A stretch of 64,000 bases of DNA from CAZAZQ01 sp964489705. Its GTDB lineage: Bacteria > Zixibacteria > MSB-5A5 > GN15 > FEB-12. Position numbers and translations under genes: made by a program. Location of the stretch: the NCBI GenBank assembly GCA_964489705.1, contig CAZAZQ010000016.1:1-64000 (forward strand). Reading direction: 5' to 3'. The stretch's first letter is position 1; each line of letters begins with the position of its first letter. Below the pieces are notes generated by a model that was not told the origin of the DNA, did no database searches, and saw only the letters and a list, made by a program, of their open reading frames with translations. Positions 51,039-58,025 of this stretch are shown here, piece by piece.

Positions 51039-51755
51039 ATGATGGTGCGAAAAGACTATGATATAGTCGCTATTGGAGCCCATCCCGATGATGTCGAAGT
51101 GGGATGCGGCGGGGTGTTGATTGACGCTGTTCAGCGTGGTTATCGAGTCGGTGTGATTATCCTGACCAAAGGGGAAATGGGTACCGGAGGCAACGCCCGG
51201 TTGAGGATGGCTGAAGCGAAAAACGCCGCTGCTGTTATGGGGGTGGATATTCTCAAAGTATTCGACTGGGGGGATACCAAGCTGGAAGATTCTTACTCAA
51301 AACGCCTGGCGTTAGCAAAAGTTATCCGCGGCGCCCGTCCTCAGATTGTTTTGGCACCTTACCCCCACCCCTCTCACGGGCGACGGCAATCCCACCCAGA
51401 CCATGTGGCGGCCGGTCTGATAACGATAAACGCCGTTTCGTTGGCGTTGTTGAAGAAAGCCAACCTTCCCGGTGAGCCGCATACCGTCACGAGGATTTTT
51501 CATTTCTTTTTGCCTCCTCGTGTACTGCCTACCTTTGTCGTAGATATTACCCCCCATTACGAGCAGTGGCTGGAGGCATTGAAAGCCCACACTTCCCAGT
51601 TTCTCAATCCCCAAAAGTCAAAAGACTACCTCGAGCATATCACCGCCATGGCTCGTTCGTTCGGTCTCCACGCCGGGTGTCGTTATGCTCACGGCTTTTA
51701 TTGCGCCGAGCCGGTGGTTGTCCATGATCTGATGGATGTCGTCAAAGAAAAGTGA
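51039..51755 (+). CDS. PIG-L family deacetylase, BshB1-like
   Basis: 238 residues. The zinc motif AHPDDVEVGCGG at the N-terminus and SHPDHVAAG (about 125-133) are diagnostic of PIG-L GlcNAc deacetylases. The opening, DIVAIGAHPDDVE, and the TKGEMGTGG segment resemble BshB1 of bacillithiol synthesis, which removes acetate from GlcNAc-malate. bshA and bshC are not visible, so other GlcNAc substrates are possible. ATG 51039 and 51042 are both possible. Confidence 0.85.
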   Translation: MMVRKDYDIVAIGAHPDDVEVGCGGVLIDAVQRGYRVGVIILTKGEMGTGGNARLRMAEAKNAAAVMGVDILKVFDWGDTKLEDSYSKRLALAKVIRGARPQIVLAPYPHPSHGRRQSHPDHVAAGLITINAVSLALLKKANLPGEPHTVTRIFHFFLPPRVLPTFVVDITPHYEQWLEALKAHTSQFLNPQKSKDYLEHITAMARSFGLHAGCRYAHGFYCAEPVVVHDLMDVVKEK

Positions 51756-51770
51756 AAAAGGGGAAAAGGC

Positions 51771-53126
51771 TTAGTTGTTAATACCGGTGGAAGGAGCGGG
51801 GATTCTGCCGCCTCTGAGGATGAAGTTCCTTGAAGAAAATTTGGATACCTGCATGATGGGAGCCGTCCCCAACAAACCGCCGTATTCCACCGATTGCCCG
51901 ACCATCTTTCCCGGCACCGGAATAATTCTCACCGCTGTGGTTTTGTTGTTCACCACCCCGATGGCGGCTTCGTCGGCGATGATGGCGGCAATCGTTTCCG
52001 CAGGCGTGTCGCCGGGAATGGCGACCATGTCCAAGCCGACGGAACAGACGGATGTCATCGCTTCCAGTTTTTCCAAAGTCATTGCTCCCGCCTCCACGGC
52101 GCGAATCATCCCGGCATCTTCCGAGACGGGGATAAACGCCCCCGATAATCCGCCGACATAAGATGATGCCATCAGTCCGCCTTTTTTAACCGCGTCGTTG
52201 AGGAGCATCAGCGCCGCCGTGGAGCCGGGAGAGCCGCAGCGTTCGATTCCCATCGCTTCGATGATGTCCGCCACCGAGTCGCCTTCTGCCGGGGTTGGGG
52301 CAAGGGAGAGATCGATGATGCCGAATTCCACCCCCAACCGTTCCGAAACTTTGCGTCCGACCATCTCCCCCATGCGGGTGACTTTGAAAGCGGTTCGCTT
52401 GATGACTTCCGCCAACACGCCGAGATCGCATTGCCCGGCTTTTTTAACTGCTGACAGGACTACCCCGGGACCGGAGATGCCGACGTTGATGACGGTATCC
52501 GGCTCCGAGACCCCGTGAAACGCTCCGGCGATAAACGGATTGTCTTCGACGCTGTTGGCAAATACCACCAGCTTGCAGCAGCCGATGGCGTTGGGAGTTT
52601 TTTCCGCCAGCTCCTTGATGACATGTCCCATCCGGTTGATGGCGTCCATGTTGATGCCCGCTTTGGTAGAAGCGACATTCACCGCCGCACACACCCGCTC
52701 GGTGTTTGCCAGGGCGTCGGGGATAGTCTCAATCAAATTACGGTCACCCACCGTCATTCCCTTTTGTACCAGCGCCACATAGCCTCCTAAGTAGTCGATG
52801 CCGAGTTCTGCGGCGCAGGCGTCGAGGGTTTTGGCGATTTCGATGAAGGTGGCTTTTTCGTGACCGTCAGCGACAACGGCGATAGGAGTTACCGCCAGGC
52901 GTTTGTTGGCGATGGGGATGCCGAATTCGGTCGAGACCGCTTCCACGGTTTTGACGTGGTTTTCCGCTTTGGAGAGGACTTTGTTTTTAATCTTGGAAAG
53001 CATTTTTTCCGGGTCGGGGTCGGAGCAGTCACGCAAGGAAATACCCATCGTGACGGTTCGGATATCGAGGTGTTCGACCTCGGTCATGTGGATGGTTTCG
53101 ATTATTTCGCGCGGATCGTAGGGCAT
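51771..53126 (-). CDS. UPF0210 (DUF711) protein, RNR/PFL-like fold
   Basis: 451 residues, the usual length. VEHLDIRTVTMGISLRDCSD in the N-terminus, NPFIAGAFHGVSEPD, INVGISGPGVV and the C-terminal RGGRIPAP are hallmarks of UPF0210. The family is known to share the ten-stranded barrel of ribonucleotide reductase and pyruvate formate-lyase, but its activity is unknown and it lacks the glycyl-radical RVxGY motif. Elsewhere it is normally paired with a short ACT protein, as here. What is unusual is that the pair closes a microcompartment operon, 17 nt after the ACT gene. Confidence 0.92.
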   Translation of the reverse strand: MPYDPREIIETIHMTEVEHLDIRTVTMGISLRDCSDPDPEKMLSKIKNKVLSKAENHVKTVEAVSTEFGIPIANKRLAVTPIAVVADGHEKATFIEIAKTLDACAAELGIDYLGGYVALVQKGMTVGDRNLIETIPDALANTERVCAAVNVASTKAGINMDAINRMGHVIKELAEKTPNAIGCCKLVVFANSVEDNPFIAGAFHGVSEPDTVINVGISGPGVVLSAVKKAGQCDLGVLAEVIKRTAFKVTRMGEMVGRKVSERLGVEFGIIDLSLAPTPAEGDSVADIIEAMGIERCGSPGSTAALMLLNDAVKKGGLMASSYVGGLSGAFIPVSEDAGMIRAVEAGAMTLEKLEAMTSVCSVGLDMVAIPGDTPAETIAAIIADEAAIGVVNNKTTAVRIIPVPGKMVGQSVEYGGLLGTAPIMQVSKFSSRNFILRGGRIPAPSTGINN

Positions 53127-53143
53127 AGCTTATTTATTGTTCG

Positions 53144-53701
53144 TTATATCCGGTGCATGTACCTGAAGATGTCCTCGTGCATGACGTAGACTTGCATTCC
53201 CAGTTGGGCTTCGGTCGCTTTCAGGCGGTCGCGCAATGCCGAGAAGTCCACCGGACAGCCGCCGATATTGACGATCATAATCATCGAGAAAAATTCCTGC
53301 ATAATCGTCTGAGAGATATCCTCGATACTGCAATTCAGCTCCGAAAGGACATTGGCGATGGCGGCAACGATACCGGGACGGTCTTTCCCGAAAGCAGCGA
53401 TGATGATTCTGGTTTTGTCCGTCTTTTCAATCTGTTCGTACAACCCGGCTTTTTCGTTCAGTTCCGACGGTGTGGTTGTGTTTTGTGCGGGGGGAGTAGT
53501 CGGAGACGAGGGAGAGGATGAAGTGGGAGACGCGGAAACCTCGCAGGTGGCGCCGGTGATCTCCGGGTTGCCCTGCTGAGCTTTGAGGGAATCCACCACC
53601 GAGTCGATGACCCGCCGAAGTTCTTTGGCGTCCAGCTTGGTGCCGACCCGACCGGCGACGATTTCGGTAATTTTGCCTATTTCAAATTCAGAGAGTGACA
53701 T
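53144..53701 (-). CDS. ACT-domain protein with encapsulation-peptide-like N-terminus
   Basis: 185 residues from ATG 53701 (GAGG at 9 nt; GTG codons upstream are alternatives). The C-terminal ~90 residues are a UPF0237-type ACT domain (TRIIIAAFGKDRPGIVAAIA... IEDISQTIMQEFF). The first 40 form two short amphipathic helices (FEIGKITEIVAGRV and KELRRVIDSVVDSL), then a Ser/Thr/Pro-rich linker of about 35 residues. Short helix plus flexible linker is the layout of peptides that bring cargo into microcompartments. ACT domains bind small molecules, often amino acids. Between PduT-like and UPF0210 genes. Confidence 0.85.
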   Translation of the reverse strand: MSLSEFEIGKITEIVAGRVGTKLDAKELRRVIDSVVDSLKAQQGNPEITGATCEVSASPTSSSPSSPTTPPAQNTTTPSELNEKAGLYEQIEKTDKTRIIIAAFGKDRPGIVAAIANVLSELNCSIEDISQTIMQEFFSMIMIVNIGGCPVDFSALRDRLKATEAQLGMQVYVMHEDIFRYMHRI

Positions 53702-53756
53702 ACGCACCACCCTCGTTACGGTTTGGTTTGTTTTCGTCGTCTTTCATATCACCCTA

Positions 53757-54308
53757 TCACAGAATATCGCGTAACAACTCCTCGCGCGGTGAAGGTATCA
53801 CCACCGTATTGACCAACATTCCGTTTCGGGAAACCACCTCCGCCCCGGCGGCAACGGCCGTTTCCACCGCTCCGACCAAGCCGGTCATGGTAACAAAGGC
53901 TTTCCCGCCGAGCGCCATCGCCAAACGGATTTCAATGAGCTTGACTTCCGCCGCTTTGGCGGCGGCGTCGGCGCCCTCGATAAGGGAAGCTACCGAAAAC
54001 GACTCAATAATACCCAAGGCTTCCAGTTTCTCCACCCCCGTCGAGCCGGTCAGGGCAGGGAAAACATCGGGATGCACGTTGGGAATAATGAAGGTGTCGA
54101 TGACTGATTCCTGGGCGTAGGTTTCTCCGTCGGCGATTGATGACTTGACCGCCTGCACGTCACCGGCAACCAAATTGATGAACTTCCCGGAGCAAATCGT
54201 CCGGCTGAGCACCAGTTCCACATCCGCCGCTTTCACCATCGCATCCGCCGAGCCAATACCCTTGGCGATGGAGCTGTATTCTATCAATCCGATGGCATTG
54301 TATTCCAT
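53757..54308 (-). CDS. Microcompartment shell protein, tandem BMC (PduT-like BMC-T)
   Basis: 183 residues with two BMC domains (YNAIGLIEYSSIAKGI and LGIIESFSVASLIEGADAA starts). Such proteins form pseudohexameric trimers. The first domain carries RTICSGKFINLVAGDV: a Cys at the predicted pore, as in PduT, where three Cys hold a [4Fe-4S] cluster at the trimer axis. This suits electron transfer across the shell, with the PduS-like gene 3 nt upstream. Confidence 0.92.
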   Translation of the reverse strand: MEYNAIGLIEYSSIAKGIGSADAMVKAADVELVLSRTICSGKFINLVAGDVQAVKSSIADGETYAQESVIDTFIIPNVHPDVFPALTGSTGVEKLEALGIIESFSVASLIEGADAAAKAAEVKLIEIRLAMALGGKAFVTMTGLVGAVETAVAAGAEVVSRNGMLVNTVVIPSPREELLRDIL

Positions 54309-54311
54309 AAT

Positions 54312-55634
54312 TTATTCCGCTTCAATTATAATAACTTTCTCCACCGCTGTCACGTGTCCATTTATGGAAGCGTGGATATTGGCTCCGAGGGCATTTTTCG
54401 GAGGGGCGGCGATTTTCTGACCGACGGTCACCTGTTCTCCAACTTTGACAATCGGTTCGGCGGGAGCGCCGGTGTGCTGCTTCAGAGGGATGGTCACCTT
54501 TTTGGGACTGAGCTTCTCGTCGACATAAAGAGCTTTGTGGTCATACGGGAGTAAGCCCAGCCGCCTTGTCAAACGGGGAATGGTAACCTTACGGTGTGGT
54601 TGCATGGGGTGAGCTTTCAGGGGACGATCCGGCGGGGTATACTCGATTCCTTTCAAGCGGAGGTTGATTTTCGAGCGGGTGCAGGCTTGTTTCGGGTCGA
54701 GTCCTTCCGGACAGGCAAACAGAGAGCAAAGATTGCAGCCGCTGCAGTTGACGGCGAATTTGCTCCAGTAGTCTTCCTTTTCCCCGGCAAAGCCCAGCGA
54801 ACGCATCACCTTGTGCGGTTCGATTTCGTATCCCAACAGGTAGCGGGGGCAAAATTCGGTGCAGTACGTGCACTGGTCACACGCCGACTGGCCGATTTTC
54901 TTTATTTCCGGGGTGGTGTGATTCCTCTGGCGGATGAGGTAGTGGTCGGTGGGAAGGACAATGTACCCCGCCGACGTTTTGATCACCGGGGTGTTCAAGT
55001 CAGTGACCAACCTGCCCATCATGGCGCCGCCGTCCAGCACGGCAAAATCTCCGTTTCCGGTTGTCCCACCGGCACGTTCGATAATGTCTTTGATGGGAGT
55101 ACCGATGGGGACTTTGAGGGTTATGGGACGCTCGACGGCGCCGGTGACGGTGATAAACTTTTCCGTGACCGGAATGCCTAAGTCCGCCAAGGCGACGTTA
55201 AGAAGGGTTTCCACGTTGGAAACGACACAGCCGATATTGACCGGGTAGCCGCCGTACGGTATCAAACGGCCGGTCGCTTCGTAAACCAGCACATATTCGT
55301 CTCCGGCGGGATAGTAATCCCCCATTTCGAAAATCTCAAAATCGGTGCCGCCGAACAAGCGCCGGAACTGTCCGATAATATCATGATTTTTGGCTTTGAT
55401 GCCGAGAATTTTTCGCGAAGCGCCGACGGCGTGAGCCACCAGCTCCATCCCCTTCTTGACTTCTTCGGGGAACAGCTGCATCAGCTCCTTGTCTTTGTAT
55501 AACAGCGGCTCGCACTCGGCGCCGTTGGCAATAAGAATTTCCACCTGGGCCTGATATTTGGCATAGGCGGGAAAACCGGCTCCCCCCGCGCCTACCACCC
55601 CGGCTTCTTTAACTTTCTCGACAAGGGGTGACAT
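54312..55634 (-). CDS. PduS-like flavo-iron-sulfur protein (RnfC-related)
   Basis: 440 residues. Residues about 8-150 carry the RnfC/Nuo51-type nucleotide-flavin region (GVVGAGGAGFPAYAK), then an SLBB domain, two [4Fe-4S] motifs (CDQCTYCTEFCP about 245-256; CSGCNLCSLFACP with a later PKQAC, about 290-320) and a C-terminal barrel-sandwich segment (LGANIHASINGHV). In the Pdu system PduS reduces cobalamin and contacts PduT. No B12 enzyme is encoded here, so it more likely reoxidises or supplies NADH or electrons to the compartment. Confidence 0.92.
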   Translation of the reverse strand: MSPLVEKVKEAGVVGAGGAGFPAYAKYQAQVEILIANGAECEPLLYKDKELMQLFPEEVKKGMELVAHAVGASRKILGIKAKNHDIIGQFRRLFGGTDFEIFEMGDYYPAGDEYVLVYEATGRLIPYGGYPVNIGCVVSNVETLLNVALADLGIPVTEKFITVTGAVERPITLKVPIGTPIKDIIERAGGTTGNGDFAVLDGGAMMGRLVTDLNTPVIKTSAGYIVLPTDHYLIRQRNHTTPEIKKIGQSACDQCTYCTEFCPRYLLGYEIEPHKVMRSLGFAGEKEDYWSKFAVNCSGCNLCSLFACPEGLDPKQACTRSKINLRLKGIEYTPPDRPLKAHPMQPHRKVTIPRLTRRLGLLPYDHKALYVDEKLSPKKVTIPLKQHTGAPAEPIVKVGEQVTVGQKIAAPPKNALGANIHASINGHVTAVEKVIIIEAE

Positions 55635-55642
55635 CGATTAGT

Positions 55643-55795
55643 CTAAATTACGTCCCCGTTGTCATTGCTGGGCAGTTGCCGCGGCTGAGGAGAGCGGTTG
55701 GTGAGCCAGAGCACCAAAACCATAATGATGGTCAAGCCAAACACCAGCCCCAAGATATGGTACCACTTAATTTCCCGCAGAATTGCTGCTATCAT
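55643..55795 (-). CDS. 50-residue single-pass membrane protein in the BMC operon
   Basis: The sequence begins MIAAILREIKWYHILGLVFG and continues into one hydrophobic helix (about residues 13-32, ending VLVLWL), then a short polar tail rich in Pro, Asn and Asp. GGAGAAGTAACG precedes the ATG. It lies 2 nt after the EutN-like gene and 8 nt before the PduS-like gene, so it belongs to the operon. No family recognised. A membrane tether or an electron-chain adaptor for the compartment is conceivable. Confidence 0.75.
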   Translation of the reverse strand: MIAAILREIKWYHILGLVFGLTIIMVLVLWLTNRSPQPRQLPSNDNGDVI

Positions 55796-55797
55796 CG

Positions 55798-56127
55798 TTA
55801 CTTCTCCAACGTTTTCTTGAACTTTATTTTTTCCGGGTCGAGGTCGCCGCGGTAGTGTTCCGGTTCGACCTCATATTCGTCAATGATACCCGTTACCGCC
55901 GCTTCGATGGAGCTATCTTCGTTTCCGATAGCCAACCGAGCGGCTCTGCCGTAGGCGACCATTACCAGTTCGCCTTCACCCGCCCCCAAAACGTCCGCCG
56001 CCACAATGGTGTCGGTATTGGGGGCTTTACTTAGATTATACGGCTGAATTATCAGAAACTTCAATCCTTCGGTATTGGTTGTTTTCCTGGTTGCCCACAA
56101 GGAGCCGACAACTTTTCCGATAAACAT
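55798..56127 (-). CDS. Microcompartment vertex protein (EutN/CcmL family)
   Basis: 109 residues. MFIGKVVGSLWATRKTTN... KFLIIQPYN... VAADVLGAGEGELVMVAYG is the EutN/CcmL pentamer fold that caps shell vertices. A C-terminal extension of about 15 residues (HYRGDLDPEKIKFKK) goes beyond the domain. Three nucleotides after the BMC-H gene. Confidence 0.94.
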   Translation of the reverse strand: MFIGKVVGSLWATRKTTNTEGLKFLIIQPYNLSKAPNTDTIVAADVLGAGEGELVMVAYGRAARLAIGNEDSSIEAAVTGIIDEYEVEPEHYRGDLDPEKIKFKKTLEK

Positions 56128-56130
56128 AGC

Positions 56131-56679
56131 TTATTCCATATCCGTTATACGCTTAAGCGCTTCGATTAATTGCTTTTTGTTTGCTTTTGAAATCTCTCTG
56201 CCGGTCATGCCGATACCGGGCACCTGTCGGGCGTAGCGGCGCAACTGGGAAACGGTCATCTTCTGTAACTCTTTGAGGCTTAAGCTGCTTTTCGGTTTGG
56301 CGGAAGGAGATTGAGGTTTTTCCGGCTTTTCAGCCGATTCCGGTTCCGTTTCCCCGTATCGCAACATCGGGCGGGTGTCATCTGGATGGTATTTGGAGAC
56401 GTATCGCCGTTGCGGGATAATCGGCGCCAGCCCTTCATCCGGGCGGGGAATGACGTCGATAGCGACAATCTCGCCGACTTTTTCCGCCGCTTGGGCACCC
56501 GCTTCCACCGCTGCCTGTACCGCTCCCAGTTCCCCTTCGATTTTGATGGTCAAATAGGTGGCGTCGGTCAGCTCCACCGACGAGATAACCACAGCGGCAG
56601 CTTTGGCGGCAGCGTCGGTTGCCTCGATAGCGGCAATCAACCCTTTCGTTTCGATAAGCCCGAGAGCGTTTCCTGACAT
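56131..56679 (-). CDS. Microcompartment hexamer protein (BMC-H) with extra C-terminal helical domain
   Basis: 182 residues from ATG 56679. Residues 1-90 are a canonical BMC domain (ALGLIETKGLIAAIEATDAAAKAA; pore loop IEGELGAV; GEIVAIDVIPRP). After a Pro/Glu/Lys-rich linker, residues about 135-180 (LKELQKMTVSQLRRYARQV... ISKANKKQLIEALKRI) resemble SAP/HeH or Rho N-terminal helix-extension-helix modules. First gene of the operon. A TTG at 56715 is an alternative start but adds non-BMC residues. Confidence 0.92.
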   Translation of the reverse strand: MSGNALGLIETKGLIAAIEATDAAAKAAAVVISSVELTDATYLTIKIEGELGAVQAAVEAGAQAAEKVGEIVAIDVIPRPDEGLAPIIPQRRYVSKYHPDDTRPMLRYGETEPESAEKPEKPQSPSAKPKSSLSLKELQKMTVSQLRRYARQVPGIGMTGREISKANKKQLIEALKRITDME

Positions 56680-56687
56680 AGTGAAAT

Positions 56688-56715
56688 AAGATAACTTTTT
56701 CCCGGACAAAAGCAA
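56688..56715 (-). promoter_or_regulatory. Candidate promoter of the BMC operon
   Basis: Minus strand TTGCTT, 16 nt, TATCTT, then 8 nt to the ATG with no ribosome site: another apparently leaderless start. Confidence 0.45.
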
Positions 56716-56782
56716 ATTGATTTAACTGCCAAGGTAAGGAATAAAAGGAAGGAATTTCCTACTCAGGTGATTGCCCCTCGGG

Positions 56783-57652
56783 TCAGTTCCCTGCATTAAG
56801 GGCAGTGCGTTTTCGTGTTTTCTTTTTTTCTTTCGGCTCCTCTTCCGCCAGGGAGATTCGTTCTTTTGTGACTTTTATCATCTTGTCTTGTTGTAAGGAG
56901 CGTACCGCTTGCTTAATGTCCGAGCGTCTCCAGCCGGTCGTCCGGACAAGTTCCGTTACGGTCAGAAAAGGAGCGCGCGTCAAGCGCCTGATAATTTCCC
57001 CGCGAATTTGCCGCCGGGAGCCGTGAAACGGAGTGCGATGAGAAGAAGAAGGGGTACTCTTCCGGCTCGTTTTCAAGGCAAGGCGGGCGTAGTCCATCAA
57101 AGCGTGGTGCCACTCTTTGACGTTTTTCCTCGGAAGGAGGCGGGTTGCCAGCGCCTTGATTTCTTCAGCGCTCGTCGTCGGCGGAAGGTTGAACTCGTGG
57201 AGTAATACTTTGCGGACGTTGGTGTCAACGGCGGCGAGGCGCTTATCGAAGGCAAAGATCAAGATAGCGTTCGCCGTGTACTCCCCAATGCCGGGAAGTT
57301 TTTTCAAAGTCGCCGCATCGGCGGGAAGTTCGCCTCCGTATTGTTCGACGACCACGTGCGCCAATTGCTTTAAGTAAAGGGCGCGGCGGTTGTACCCCAA
57401 GCCTGACCACATCGCCAGCACCTCCCGATTGGTCGCTCGGGCGAGACTTTCCCAGTTCTCCCACCGTCGGATCCACGCCGCATACTTTTCCGTCACCCGT
57501 TCCACTTGCGTCTGTTGCAGCATGATTTCGGAGACCGTGATGCGATACGGATCGGTGGTGGTGCGAAACCAGAGTTTTCTGCCATGCTTCCGGTAGAAAG
57601 AGAAGATTTTTCTGCGAAACGCCGCCGCCCGTTGGGGAGTGACCGTAATCAT
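56783..57652 (-). CDS. MutY-like adenine glycosylase without the Fe-S loop
   Basis: 289 residues. The HhH-GPD core is intact: SEIMLQQTQVERV with the catalytic Glu, LPGIGEYTANAIL hairpin, and AAVDTNVRKV with the Asp. After WHHALMDYARLALK, where MutY has four cluster cysteines, the chain reads TSRKSTPSSS and has no Cys. Instead of the NUDIX-like MutY C-terminal domain there is a winged helix (VTELVRTTGWRRSDIKQAVRSL, about 225-265) and a lysine-rich tail. Excises A opposite 8-oxoG in the usual family; specificity here is untested. Confidence 0.85.
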   Translation of the reverse strand: MITVTPQRAAAFRRKIFSFYRKHGRKLWFRTTTDPYRITVSEIMLQQTQVERVTEKYAAWIRRWENWESLARATNREVLAMWSGLGYNRRALYLKQLAHVVVEQYGGELPADAATLKKLPGIGEYTANAILIFAFDKRLAAVDTNVRKVLLHEFNLPPTTSAEEIKALATRLLPRKNVKEWHHALMDYARLALKTSRKSTPSSSHRTPFHGSRRQIRGEIIRRLTRAPFLTVTELVRTTGWRRSDIKQAVRSLQQDKMIKVTKERISLAEEEPKEKKKTRKRTALNAGN

Positions 57653-57657
57653 AAATT

Positions 57658-57663
57658 ATTATA
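57658..57663 (-). promoter_or_regulatory. -10 box of the MutY-like gene
   Basis: Perfect TATAAT on the minus strand ending 5 nt before the ATG; no good -35 and no ribosome site. Consistent with leaderless transcription. Confidence 0.45.
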
Positions 57664-57734
57664 CTTCTTGTCCTTTTTCTCTCTGGTGCTTCTTTGCATT
57701 TTTCACAAAAATAACAAAAGCTCGTTTTTTTCTT

Positions 57735-57762
57735 TTGACAACCACAAAAATCCGTCTATATT
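57735..57762 (+). promoter_or_regulatory. Strong promoter of the ABC exporter leader
   Basis: TTGACA (perfect), 16 nt, TATATT. Start near 57769, about 62 nt before the leader ORF. Confidence 0.75.
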
Positions 57763-57830
57763 GGCAAGTGAAAGGAATGAGAAGAAGAGCAGGAAACCCA
57801 AAAACCCGCTGTTAAGGAGATAAGGACGTA

Positions 57831-57908
57831 ATGGTTATCGGAAAGAGAATCGTGATTATTGTGCAGCTTAACGGCACCGACGGCGGGAGGAGTGTACCTA
57901 TTCCGTAA
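57831..57908 (+). CDS. 25-codon leader peptide of the ABC exporter
   Basis: ATG with AAGGAG and a second AAGGA in front; product MVIGKRIVIIVQLNGTDGGR then SVPIP. Hydrophobic, Ile/Val-rich start. Codons 17-20 contain the 5' arm of the antiterminator. Size and position suit a regulatory leader whose translation is sensed, not a working protein. Confidence 0.65.
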   Translation: MVIGKRIVIIVQLNGTDGGRSVPIP

Positions 57909-57967
57909 ACGTAGAGTACAGAGGATATTATCTCCCGCCGGAACGACTTGAGTTCGGCGGGTTTTTT
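57881..57967 (+). promoter_or_regulatory. Transcription attenuator with competing antiterminator
   Basis: Segment 1, CGGCGGGAG (57881-57889, inside the leader ORF), is complementary to segment 2, CTCCCGCCG (57932-57940). Segment 2 also pairs with segment 3: CCCGCC-G-GAAC / GTTC-GGCGGG (57934-57961), followed by six T, a standard intrinsic terminator. The two pairings exclude each other. A ribosome that reaches the leader stop covers segment 1 and should favour termination; a ribosome stalled early leaves segment 1 free and should favour read-through. Confidence 0.75.
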
Positions 57968-58025
57968 GTTGCCGCCGAGCAGGAAAACCGAACCGGAGAA
58001 CCTCACATTCGTAGGCAAGAGAATA

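Noticed and set aside
51771..53126. UPF0210 as a true glycyl radical enzyme
   Set aside because: No RVxGY radical motif and no activase gene nearby; only the fold is shared.
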